The notes: generated from the letters alone by a model not told the origin. DNA of 8,646 nucleotides from Longimonas sp046498435 (GCF_046498435.1 NZ_JAWOAR010000302.1:1-8646), one strand, 5' to 3'; positions 1 through 6,205 are shown, counted from the stretch's first letter. Program-made: numbers and translations.

Positions 1-72
1 ATTTAAAGAGGAATACGCCTGCTGCCTTGAACTCATTTACGGAATAAGACAGAAAAAATCCGTAAAATTCGC

Positions 73-320
73 CGTCATTCCAGATCTCCTGCCGACAGTG
101 GTCGGCAGGAGATCTGGAGCCGAGCGAAGCGAGGGCCGAAGGTCATGCCTGTGGTACGCACGCAGTAATCTATGCTGCGAGCGAGAGTCGAAGCCTCAAA
201 ACTGCCCCAAGCCTCTAACCCAAGACCTACCGCCATACATGCAAGGTTTCTGCCCCCTCTGGATCCTGGATCTCCGCTGCGCTCCGTCCAGGATGACGTT
301 CGGGGGGCGTCATTCCAGAT
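73..320. repeat. Cluster of dispersed intergenic repeat elements
   Basis: The 13-mer CGTCATTCCAGAT occurs twice in direct orientation (73-85 and 308-320). ATGACG at 293-298 faces CGTCAT at 308-313, so one element ends where another begins in the opposite sense. Bases 263-294 form an 8-bp inverted repeat (ATCCTGGA, TCCAGGAT) around a 16-nt loop holding two copies of CTCCG. Bases 119-132 contain the phrase GAGCGAAGCGAG. Sequences of this look (GTCATCC..., GAGCGAAGCGA..., GGATC) are common as multicopy intergenic repeats in many bacteria. That this is such a family here is inferred from one window. Confidence 0.6.
79..118. repeat. Perfect 18-bp inverted repeat, 4-nt loop
   Basis: Bases 79-96 (TCCAGATCTCCTGCCGAC) and 101-118 are exact reverse complements separated by AGTG. 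Read as RNA on either strand this gives a very stable hairpin with no adjacent T-run, so a canonical Rho-independent terminator is unlikely. On the minus strand it lies about 340 nt past the permease stop. It fits better as the core of a dispersed palindromic repeat or of two elements inserted head to head. Confidence 0.8.
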
Positions 321-460
321 GGTGCACCTCGGCCTTGCACCGCAACAAAGCATGCGGATTTGCTATGACCCAGAAAGATGTGGGCCACGCGGCTTGCTTT
401 GCTCGGCCTAAACGTTTGCTCTGCTTACACAATACACCTTGAAATGACAGACGTCCTGCC

Positions 461-1756
461 TCACGGACGGTACCGCGCCCAGCGGATCAGTTCACGCAGG
501 CTGGGGGGTTTGCCGTACATGAAGATGCCGACGCGGTAGATGCGGCTGGCGACCCAGATGGTGCCGACAAAGGTGGCCATCACAAGTAGCCATGACACCG
601 CCAGTTGCCAGAACGCGACGTCGGTGAGGGCCGAGCGCAGGACCATCAGGATGGGGGCGAAGAACGGGATGAATGACAGCACGGTGGACAGGGTGCCGTT
701 GGGCGCTTCGATGACGACGCCGAGCACCAGCAGGGGGATGAGCAGCGGAATGAAGACCGGATACATGAGGCTCTGGGCGTCTTGCACGCGCTCGACGGCA
801 GACCCCACGGCGGCGAAGAGGCTGGCATAGAGCAGGTAACCCGCCACAAAGAAGAGGAGCGTCCACACGAAGAGCGAGATCGGAAGCGACGGGATGGTGA
901 TGCCCGCCGCTTCGAGCGCGGCTTGTTGCGAGGCATCTGGGGCGATGTCGTAGGCCGCCGGATCCATAAACAGCATGAAGAGCGGTCCGGCCGCAGCCAG
1001 GGCGCCGCTTACGAGCACGCCCCACGTGAGCATCTGCACGAGTCCCATGGCGCCGATGCCCAGCACCTTGCCCATGAGCAGTTCGAACGGACGCACAGAG
1101 GAGACGACGATTTCGACCACGCGCGAGCTTTTTTCGGCGATGACGCCCTGCATCACGTACTGTCCGTAGATGAACACGGCAAAGTAGATCACAAAGGCCA
1201 GCATGTAGCCAATGGCCGAGTAGATGAGTGTAGCATCGGCCTGATCGCCTTGTTCGGTGATGCGGCGCATCTCCAGCGAGGGCGAGGCCGCCAGGATCGA
1301 CTCGACGGCGTCGGGTACGTCCTCGTTGGCCAGACGCACATCGCGCACAGCCCGCTCTACGACGTTTTGGATGCGATTCTGCGTGCCGAGTCCGCCCCCG
1401 CTGCTGCGATAGAACGAGGCGGTGCCCTCTCCTTGCAGAAGCGTTTCGGGGAGGACCAGGTAGCCGCTGTAGACCTCGGCGCGTACCGAATCGGCCAAGG
1501 CTTCGGTATCGGCTGATGCGTTGACGAAGGTGAAGCTACTGGGCTGTTCTTGCAGGTGGGGAAGGAGCTGTTCGGTGGCATCGACCACCGCTATGGGCGG
1601 CTCGTCATCGCTGTCTGCCGCAAAGAAGGTGAGCAGCCCCGGCAGCGCAAACAGGGCAACGATGCCTACCGGCGCCAGTAGTGTGGCGAGCACGAATGCC
1701 TTGGACCGTACGCGGCGCCAGAACTCGCTTTTGAGAATGATCCAGATGGGATGCAT
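461..1756 (-). CDS. ABC transporter permease, ABC-2 / NatB type
   Basis: This is the membrane subunit of an ABC exporter, probably working as a dimer with the ATPase encoded just upstream. The 431-residue protein opens with a short cytoplasmic segment (IWIILKSEFWRRVRSKAF) and a first helix at about 20-45. A large extracytoplasmic domain of about 130 residues follows, then helices at roughly 178-203, 228-258, 294-320, 331-349, 358-376 and 386-405. Family hallmarks are AEKSSRVVEIVVSSVRP (207-223) after helix 2, ERVQDAQSL (322-330), SFIPFFAPILMVLR (361-374) and the C-terminal MYGKPPSLREL. Length and order match NatB-like permeases, named for sodium export in Bacillus; the substrate here is unknown. 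The start follows the ATPase stop by 51 nt. No Shine-Dalgarno is visible, but the N-terminus aligns in style with the family. It is probably co-transcribed with the ATPase. Confidence 0.92.
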   Translation of the reverse strand: MHPIWIILKSEFWRRVRSKAFVLATLLAPVGIVALFALPGLLTFFAADSDDEPPIAVVDATEQLLPHLQEQPSSFTFVNASADTEALADSVRAEVYSGYLVLPETLLQGEGTASFYRSSGGGLGTQNRIQNVVERAVRDVRLANEDVPDAVESILAASPSLEMRRITEQGDQADATLIYSAIGYMLAFVIYFAVFIYGQYVMQGVIAEKSSRVVEIVVSSVRPFELLMGKVLGIGAMGLVQMLTWGVLVSGALAAAGPLFMLFMDPAAYDIAPDASQQAALEAAGITIPSLPISLFVWTLLFFVAGYLLYASLFAAVGSAVERVQDAQSLMYPVFIPLLIPLLVLGVVIEAPNGTLSTVLSFIPFFAPILMVLRSALTDVAFWQLAVSWLLVMATFVGTIWVASRIYRVGIFMYGKPPSLRELIRWARYRP

Positions 1757-1807
1757 GGGGTAGCGGTTCGTTCAAAAGAAGAGGCAGTGCAAGAAGGGGG
1801 GGGCGTG
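1757..1807 (-). other. ATPase-permease spacer with C8/G8 tract
   Basis: The 51-nt gap within the ABC operon carries a run of eight G on the plus strand (1796-1803), that is C8 in the mRNA, four bases past the ATPase stop codon (TAG at 1808-1810). The permease start has no purine-rich ribosome-binding site, so it may depend on coupling or on leaderless-type recognition as is common in Bacteroidota. The tract is outside both reading frames, so slippage there would not alter either protein. Confidence 0.5.
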
Positions 1808-2740
1808 CTATGCAGCGGCAGCTTGGGCGGCGTTGGCCTCACCTACGACTTCCACAAAGATCTCGCTGAGCGGCGGCTCGGTGCGCTCAAAGTGATGCAG
1901 TTCGTCGACGGTGTCGAGCGCGGCTTGCAGCACACGGCGGGCGGGCGTTTCGTTTAGCAGGCGCATCTCGGCGCGGTGGGCACTCCGTGCATGCACCCGG
2001 ACAGCGCCCTCGGCTTCGAGGTCGCTGATGAAGGCGTCGGAGCCGTCAAAGCGCACGATGACGGTGTTGGTGCCAAAGCGCTGCTTCACCTCGCGCAGAT
2101 CGCCGTTCAGCACGACCTGTCCGTTCGCCATGAGACAGATGTCGTCGCAGAGCTGCTCGACCTGCTCCATCCGATGCGAGGCAAAGAGAATGGTGCGGTC
2201 GGTGCGGCGCAGCTCCAGAATAATGTCGCGCAGCACATCGGAGTTGATAGGATCGAGGCCGCTAAACGGCTCGTCGAAGATGAGCAGTTGCGGGTCGTGC
2301 AAGAGCGTAGCGATGAACTGCACTTTCTGCTGCATGCCTTTGGAGAGCTCCTCGGTTTTCTTGTCGACCCAGTCGAGTGCATCGAATCGCTCCAGCCAGT
2401 GGTGCACGCGCTCAGTGGCGGCATCAGCAGAAAGGCCCTTGAGCTGTCCCAGGTAGACGAGCTGCTCCTTGACGTGCAGATCGGGGTAGAGCCCGCGCTC
2501 TTCGGGCAGGTAGCCCATGCGCCGCTGGCTCCATGCGCCCACGAGACGCCCATCGTAGCGCACGGCTCCGGCATCGGGCTGCGTGATGTGGGTGATCATG
2601 CGCAGCGTTGAGGTCTTGCCCGCGCCATTTGGCCCCAGCAGCCCGAGAATGCGTCCGGGTTCGGCAGCAAACGACACGTCGTGCACCGCCTTTGTATCCC
2701 CATAGGCTTTGTGCACGTGGTCGACGGCGAGGGTGGGCAT
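1808..2740 (-). CDS. ABC transporter ATP-binding protein, NatA type
   Basis: This cytoplasmic ATPase powers the neighbouring permease. The 310-residue protein has Walker A GPNGAGKT (36-43), signature ELSKGMQQKV (131-140), Walker B LLIFDE (152-157), D-loop SGLD (160-163) and switch histidine H189 in ASHR. The Q-loop region reads GYLPEERGLYP (76-86), with Glu where many ABC ATPases have Gln; that spelling and LSKGMQQK are characteristic of the NatA/DUF4162 subfamily, not defects. Residues about 225-300 form the accessory C-terminal domain typical of this group, ending in an alanine-rich tail. Only a weak AGGTG lies upstream of the start, but MPTLAVDHVHKAYG is the expected N-terminus. The substrate could be an ion, drug or lipid; CcmA is excluded by length and by the partner. 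Confidence 0.93.
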   Translation of the reverse strand: MPTLAVDHVHKAYGDTKAVHDVSFAAEPGRILGLLGPNGAGKTSTLRMITHITQPDAGAVRYDGRLVGAWSQRRMGYLPEERGLYPDLHVKEQLVYLGQLKGLSADAATERVHHWLERFDALDWVDKKTEELSKGMQQKVQFIATLLHDPQLLIFDEPFSGLDPINSDVLRDIILELRRTDRTILFASHRMEQVEQLCDDICLMANGQVVLNGDLREVKQRFGTNTVIVRFDGSDAFISDLEAEGAVRVHARSAHRAEMRLLNETPARRVLQAALDTVDELHHFERTEPPLSEIFVEVVGEANAAQAAAA

Positions 2741-2989
2741 GGCTGATTGGGCACCTGTTCTGTATCTATGCTATCGTACGACCCAAAATGCGAGGATCGC
2801 CACAATAGGATTGCACATCCATTATGGTGATGTGCATTGTGGTGATGCTACGATAACGATGCCACGCCACCAATGTCAATGCGACTGAAGCGTTAAGTTG
2901 TTTCTCGTCTACGTGCTGTAGGTGCACGCCGCCTGCGGGGATGTGCAGGACGACGTGGAGGGATGGAGGCGCTTGTTCAGTGGATTTGG
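2741..2989. other. Spacer between lipoprotein gene and ABC operon
   Basis: These 249 nt separate the lipoprotein stop from the ABC ATPase start on the minus strand. They must hold any separate promoter for the ABC pair. I see no clear -35/-10 pair and no TAnnTTTG motif on the minus strand. The main structure is the interrupted inverted repeat at 2800-2842. A 12-bp near-direct repeat, ATTATGGTGATG (2821-2832) and ATTGTGGTGATG (2836-2847), overlaps it. Confidence 0.5.
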
Positions 2990-2993
2990 TCAT
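2766..2993 (-). CDS. Doubtful small ORF overlapping lipoprotein stop (75 aa)
   Basis: An open frame of 75 codons starts on an ATGA overlap with the stop codon of the upstream lipoprotein gene (ATG at 2991-2993, TGA at 2990-2992), the geometry used for translational coupling. The first 30 or so codons use mostly G/C in the third position, as in the neighbouring genes; the second half does not. The translation has no membrane segment, signal peptide or motif I recognise, and it covers the inverted repeat at 2800-2842. It may well be chance. I list it only because the start overlap is exact. Confidence 0.18.
   Translation of the reverse strand: MTKSTEQAPPSLHVVLHIPAGGVHLQHVDEKQLNASVALTLVAWHRYRSITTMHITIMDVQSYCGDPRILGRTIA
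2800..2842 (-). promoter_or_regulatory. Interrupted inverted repeat upstream of ABC operon
   Basis: The outer arms CCACAAT (2800-2806) and ATTGTGG (2836-2842) and the inner arms GCACATC (2813-2819) and GATGTGC (2829-2835) are exact complements. The 6-nt bulge AGGATT is on one side only and the loop has 9 nt. It lies 60-102 nt upstream of the ATPase start. It could be an operator for the ABC pair, a 5'-leader hairpin or a weak terminator for the lipoprotein gene; the downstream minus-strand sequence has only a TTTT run. Function is not determined. Confidence 0.35.
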
Positions 2994-5167
2994 GACGCGC
3001 CATTTAAAAGCGTCAGTTTCACCTCGCGCTCTACGAAGTCGCCTGTTATATCGTCAGTTACGCGCACAGTGAGCGTGACCTCCTCTTGGTCGCCTACGTC
3101 GTCCCACGATTCCATATCCAGCAGGAAGAGCTCCTGAACCCGCCGCTGGGCTGACTCGCTCGTGGTGGTGGTTGCTGTTTGCGTAACGTCATCCCCTCGT
3201 ACCCACCGCGAGATTCCACGACGCGGCTGCTCGCGGTTGACCTCCAGATCGATGGTATAGCGCGTCCGATCGCTGTCATCGAACGCAAGGTGATACACTT
3301 CGAAGTACACTCCGAGGGGCGTATCCAGCGTAGCTGTTTGCTGGGGATACGGCGTCAGTGCTTCACCGTCGAGTGGGGTACGCAACGATTCAGGATCGAC
3401 CGTGACCAGCTTCACATCGCTCATCTCCAGAGATGTTGATGTTGCATCCAGCTGTTGCAGCGAGTCGAGGCGGGCCGTTGACTGGCGGAGCAGAAAGTTG
3501 CCTGCTGCATCAGCAGAAGCGCCCAGGCGTTGATCCCACTGAAGCCCAAGATGAAACGAAGGCATTTCAGACCGGATGGCTACCGTTTGCGGGAGAATCC
3601 ACGCCGCCTCTTGCCCACGGTTCTGTTCGAGATCTGCCGGAGCCTCCACATCGGTTTGCGTGGTGGCCTGATGCGCAGCGCGGTGCTGCTCATCCTCCAG
3701 ACGAGCGGTAGCCACGACCCGCGATTCGTCGGGCAGGGCCGACTCGTCTACCTCCAGGGGCGACTCGCCGATAGCATCGCGGGGGTTGAGGTCGTCTGTT
3801 GGAACACTCCAGTAGACTTCGGTGCGTGTGGCGCCATCTTGATCCAGAAAGCGCGCCCACCGCATCTGCACGTCAAGCGGGCGCTGGTCATTGTCCAGCG
3901 TTGACTGCGCCGCCCCTACCGTCTCACGACGGATGCGCTTCAGCCGGTGGTCTTCCCGCTGACTCTGATGGTTGACTTTCACTGCCTGCTCGGTGGGCGT
4001 CTCGAAGTTGAGGCCTCCTCCTGTTTTCAGATACGCAATGTAGTTTTCGACTTCGCTGTAGCGCTCCATGTACATCGGATTGTACACCGAGAGTTGTGCC
4101 AGAGCCACCTCCATACCGCGCAAAAAGGCGTATGTATTTGATGATCGACTGCCTTGCGTTGCATGATGATTACGGACGCGTCGCGGCATCATATCCATCA
4201 CGCCCCCTAACTCATAGACATCGCCCTGCTCTTCTTCGAAGAACAGAAAGTGCGCTTCGTGTCCCAACTCATCGTATTCCCAATAAATGCCTGGCGAAAA
4301 GTCGAACGACGTAAGGCTTGGAGACGGGCGAATGACCTCTCGCCACAGTTCAGCACTGTCGTCGAAGGTGACGTCGAGCGTGATAGGTGGGGGACCAAGC
4401 CGAATGTATACTCGACCGCGCGCATCGATATACTCGTCGTGCATGTACGCGCGCCGCGCATCTTCAACACGGACCAGGTGCTCCATGAGGCGCTCATTGG
4501 AGGGGGTGGCAGCCTGGCGGTCTTGCTGGCGCCACCATGCGGTAAGGACCTCGCCCGCGTGTTCATTGAAGGTAAGATCTGTGATGCGGCGAATTTCGTC
4601 GGCGGGGTCAAGCCCAACGCGACGCTTGATGTTGTCGGGCAAGACGAATGTGGTTTCCAGGAGATGTTGCTGTATCCGGCGGCGCTCGGCAGGCGGGAAC
4701 GATGCGGTATTTCCTGCTTGCTCGATGAATGTCATAAATGTTTGCGCCGCCACCTCGTAGTATGGGTGCGTACCCGTTGCAAACGTTGTACGCACCAGCG
4801 CATCGGCCGTACGCATCCAGGCGGGCGACATCTCATCGAGGGCTCGCATGGTCTGATTCCATGTACGCAAGGCCGGTTGAGGCCCGCTCACCTCGTCGCG
4901 CGCATGCCCCAACCAATAGCCTACAGCACCTCCTTGCTGAGTTTTGTATCCAGCATCGTTCTCGAAAACCGGCGTCAGCAACTGGACGCTCTCTTCGTAG
5001 TCGCCCCGTTTTGCTGCCTCCACGCCAAGCGTCGCGATCGACTCATCAATACTCAGATCAGCTACATTTTCCTGTGGCTGTTGACCGTATGACAGGGTCG
5101 AGGATGCACATCCAACTACGACAAACCCAATGAGACCGGCGACCCAAAGCAGATGTGTTGTACGCAT
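2990..5167 (-). CDS. GWxTD-like domain lipoprotein
   Basis: A predicted lipoprotein of 725 residues. The N-terminus MRTTHLLWVAGLIGFVVVGC is a signal peptide ending in lipobox VVGC, with lipidation expected at Cys20. Residues about 40-160 look helical and TPR-like (AAKRGDYEESVQLLTPVFE). Residues about 205-330 match the GWxTD-domain pattern: helical TAWWRQQDRQAATPSNERLMEHLVRVEDARRAY, then DARGRVYIRLGPPP and a WEYDELGHEAHFLFFEEEQGDVYEL stretch. The motif naming the family is degenerate here (EYIDARGR instead of GWxTDRGR). The C-terminal half, from about 400, has linker-like charged stretches and then beta-rich segments near 640-725. An in-frame ATG four codons earlier (5179) overlaps the GAGGAG sequence, so the ATG at 5167 is preferred. 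The family has no established biochemical role; a cell-surface or periplasmic role is inferred. Confidence 0.8.
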   Translation of the reverse strand: MRTTHLLWVAGLIGFVVVGCASSTLSYGQQPQENVADLSIDESIATLGVEAAKRGDYEESVQLLTPVFENDAGYKTQQGGAVGYWLGHARDEVSGPQPALRTWNQTMRALDEMSPAWMRTADALVRTTFATGTHPYYEVAAQTFMTFIEQAGNTASFPPAERRRIQQHLLETTFVLPDNIKRRVGLDPADEIRRITDLTFNEHAGEVLTAWWRQQDRQAATPSNERLMEHLVRVEDARRAYMHDEYIDARGRVYIRLGPPPITLDVTFDDSAELWREVIRPSPSLTSFDFSPGIYWEYDELGHEAHFLFFEEEQGDVYELGGVMDMMPRRVRNHHATQGSRSSNTYAFLRGMEVALAQLSVYNPMYMERYSEVENYIAYLKTGGGLNFETPTEQAVKVNHQSQREDHRLKRIRRETVGAAQSTLDNDQRPLDVQMRWARFLDQDGATRTEVYWSVPTDDLNPRDAIGESPLEVDESALPDESRVVATARLEDEQHRAAHQATTQTDVEAPADLEQNRGQEAAWILPQTVAIRSEMPSFHLGLQWDQRLGASADAAGNFLLRQSTARLDSLQQLDATSTSLEMSDVKLVTVDPESLRTPLDGEALTPYPQQTATLDTPLGVYFEVYHLAFDDSDRTRYTIDLEVNREQPRRGISRWVRGDDVTQTATTTTSESAQRRVQELFLLDMESWDDVGDQEEVTLTVRVTDDITGDFVEREVKLTLLNGAS

Positions 5168-5171
5168 ATTG

Positions 5172-5177
5172 CTCCTC
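5172..5177 (-). promoter_or_regulatory. Shine-Dalgarno GAGGAG of the lipoprotein gene
   Basis: On the minus strand GAGGAG lies four bases before the ATG at 5165-5167. It is the only clear Shine-Dalgarno sequence in the window. It includes the last base of an upstream in-frame ATG (5177-5179), which argues against that longer start. Confidence 0.6.
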
Positions 5178-5201
5178 ATATACCGTCGTAAGGAATGGTC
5201 A

Positions 5202-5232
5202 TTGTCACCGCTGCATATGGGTTTTACATTTG
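5202..5232 (+). promoter_or_regulatory. Candidate Bacteroidota-type promoter
   Basis: TTG (5202-5204), 20 nt, then TACATTTG (5225-5232) matches the Bacteroidota consensus TTG ... TAnnTTTG for the primary sigma factor. Transcription would begin near 5240 and run rightward through the hairpin array and leader into the membrane protein gene, giving a long 5' untranslated region of roughly 335 nt. A chance match in 400 bp is not negligible. Confidence 0.3.
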
Positions 5233-5304
5233 GATCTTATATTCGTATCCTGGCACGTCGTTTCTATGTGTAGTAACTGTACTGGGTATTTACGAATGTC
5301 ATCT

Positions 5305-5405
5305 CGTCGCGAGGCTCTGCCTCGTGACGCCATCGTTTAGGGGCTCCGCCCCGTCCACAGGCAGGAAATGACGCCCTTCGGGTCAAGTGCGTAACTCCTA
5401 ACTCC
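5305..5405. repeat. Three-hairpin repeat array, MITE-like
   Basis: There are three consecutive hairpins with 3-nt loops. CGTCGCGAGGC (5305-5315), TCT, GCCTCGTGACG (5319-5329) has 11 positions with one G-T mismatch. GGGGC (5340-5344), TCC, GCCCC (5348-5352) is perfect. CCC (5374-5376), TTC/G, GGG (5380-5382) is flanked by TGAC/GTCA remnants. A GTCATC (5299-5304) and an inverted ATGAC (5369-5373, as AATGAC) resemble the borders of the repeats in 73-320. The right end, TGCGTAACTCCTAACTCC, resembles termini of small bacterial insertion elements. Multicopy status cannot be tested within this window. Confidence 0.45.
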
Positions 5406-5437
5406 ATGAACTCGGTGACACAGCACGACGGTCCTTC

Positions 5438-5542
5438 TGCCTTGTCTTGCATCCCGAAAATAGTGAACTTCTGGGGTGCGCGCATACCGCCTGTGCGCAA
5501 ACACTACCGCGCAGGGGAACAGTGACAGGCAAGGCGGGATGC
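5438..5542 (+). promoter_or_regulatory. Structured leader upstream of membrane protein gene
   Basis: As RNA on the plus strand, GCATCCCG (5449-5456) pairs with CGGGATGC (5535-5542) across 78 nt. Inside, CCTGTGCG (5490-5497) pairs with CGCGCAGG (5508-5515) with one U-G wobble around a 10-nt loop. TGCGCGCA (5477-5484) is itself palindromic. The structure ends 34 nt before the start codon. It does not match any riboswitch consensus I can recall (no cobalamin box or SAM-I core). Confidence 0.3.
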
Positions 5543-5576
5543 CATGAATAGCGAAAAGTAACCAACCCCGCAGTGC

Positions 5577-6155
5577 ATGAACACGATGGATTGGCACCGT
5601 GTGGCATACGTCGAGTTTGCGTTTGCCACCGTCACACTTATTATCTTTCCCCTGGCGTTGCTGGTGGCCTCGGTGCGTGTCCCAGCGGTGCGCATGCGCA
5701 TGCTGGCCTACTGGCGGGCTGCTGCGCTGTTGGGCATTACGGTGTACCTGTGGATTGCCGAAATGACAATGGGATTTATGACAAGCGTGGCGGCGCGGGT
5801 AATTGTGCCGCTGGTGCTGTGGCGGGGCGACATCGGTGCAACCTGGCAGGACCCACTCCCCGCCCCCACCTCGTGGCAAGCACGCGTGTATCGCATGTGG
5901 TGGTATTTTGTTGTGGTGTACTCTGTCACCGGGGCTGTGTCCATGCTTCCAATGGTATCCTGTGCCATTACCGGAGACACTCCGGTTTCGTGTCAGGCCT
6001 GGTACGGCCCACCGCAGACCTACGCGGCGCTCTTCCATAAACATGCAGACTGGTGGATGCTCGGGCGCTGGGCCTGGGTGGCGCTTAGTGCGTACAGTCT
6101 GTACCTCATGGCTACGATGTACCGGCTGCGACGGCGAAAATCTAAGCAGGTATGA
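5577..6155 (+). CDS. DUF3177-like integral membrane protein
   Basis: A 192-residue membrane protein of unknown function. Hydrophobic helices fall at about 9-32, 45-61, 64-82, 107-130 and 161-182, and the C-terminus RLRRRKSK is strongly basic and so likely cytoplasmic. The stretch AYWRAAALLGITVYLWIAEMTMGFMTSVAARVIVPLVLW has the pattern of DUF3177 (YWR..SLL.ITVYL.I, then IP.SLW), a family I know mainly from cyanobacteria at about this length. C129 and C139 sit close together in the loop before the last helix and could form a disulfide. There is no Shine-Dalgarno; a second ATG three codons in (5586) is an alternative start. Its stop lies 224 nt before ccmF on the same strand. The DUF3177 match is from memory of the family pattern. 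Confidence 0.75.
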   Translation: MNTMDWHRVAYVEFAFATVTLIIFPLALLVASVRVPAVRMRMLAYWRAAALLGITVYLWIAEMTMGFMTSVAARVIVPLVLWRGDIGATWQDPLPAPTSWQARVYRMWWYFVVVYSVTGAVSMLPMVSCAITGDTPVSCQAWYGPPQTYAALFHKHADWWMLGRWAWVALSAYSLYLMATMYRLRRRKSKQV

Positions 6156-6160
6156 GGCCA

Positions 6161-6198
6161 GGGAGATCGACCGTCTCCCCGCCGAGGGGGAGCGGATC
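6161..6198 (+). promoter_or_regulatory. Two mutually exclusive hairpins after the membrane protein gene
   Basis: GGGAGA (6161-6166) can pair with TCTCCC (6174-6179). Alternatively CTCCCC (6175-6180) can pair with GGGGAG (6187-6192), extended by CCG (6171-6173) with CGG (6193-6195). Both use the same C-rich segment. The first begins 5 nt after the stop codon. There is no T-run, so intrinsic termination is not obvious. Confidence 0.4.
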
Positions 6199-6205
6199 CA
6201 CACAT

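Larger units (their letters stand above)
1..460. other. Long intergenic region of dispersed repeats, no gene supported
   Basis: No convincing protein or RNA gene lies here. The short open frames have repeat-derived, low-quality translations. The first 70 bases are A/T-rich and contain an 8-bp inverted repeat, TTTACGGA (36-43) and TCCGTAAA (59-66), around an A-run. From about 73 to 341 the sequence is a patchwork of short inverted repeats bounded by CGTCAT/ATGACG motifs. Bases 342-460 hold nothing recognisable except an ATGACAGACG motif near 444-453. This is the 3' side of the ABC permease gene, and no canonical hairpin-plus-T-run terminator follows that gene's stop. Confidence 0.7.
5168..5576. 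other. Divergent intergenic region
   Basis: This 409-nt region separates the minus-strand lipoprotein gene from the plus-strand membrane protein gene and must contain promoters for both directions. It holds, in order, the lipoprotein ribosome-binding site, a candidate plus-strand promoter (5202-5232), a three-hairpin array (5305-5385) ending in TGCGTAACTCCTAACTCC (5388-5405), and a leader with inverted repeats (5438-5542). A minus-strand TATAAG (rc of 5236-5241) could be a -10 element for the lipoprotein gene but has no good -35 partner. No gene or tRNA is visible. Confidence 0.6.

Noticed and set aside
98..442. Open frames in the left intergenic repeats, both strands
   Set aside because: They translate through palindromic repeats, have Cys/Arg-rich composition and no consistent start signal.
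782..1516. 244-residue plus-strand open frame
   Set aside because: It lies antisense to the ABC permease, whose family motifs are clear; the translation is charged, His-rich shadow sequence.
1808..2740. Assignment of the ABC pair to CcmA/CcmB because ccmF is nearby
   Set aside because: The ATPase is NatA/DUF4162-type (310 aa) and the permease has a large extracytoplasmic domain with NatB motifs. CcmA is about 200 residues and CcmB is smaller with six helices. The pair is also divergent from ccmF.
4250..5092. 280-residue plus-strand open frame
   Set aside because: It is antisense to the GWxTD-like lipoprotein gene, which has a signal peptide, a Shine-Dalgarno and a recognisable domain.
5305..5405. 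CRISPR-like array
   Set aside because: The hairpins differ in sequence and spacing and there are no identical repeats with unique spacers.
5400..5576. Cobalamin or SAM riboswitch
   Set aside because: Fragments such as GGGAACAGTGACAGG loosely recall cobalamin elements, but the B12 box and the conserved core are missing.
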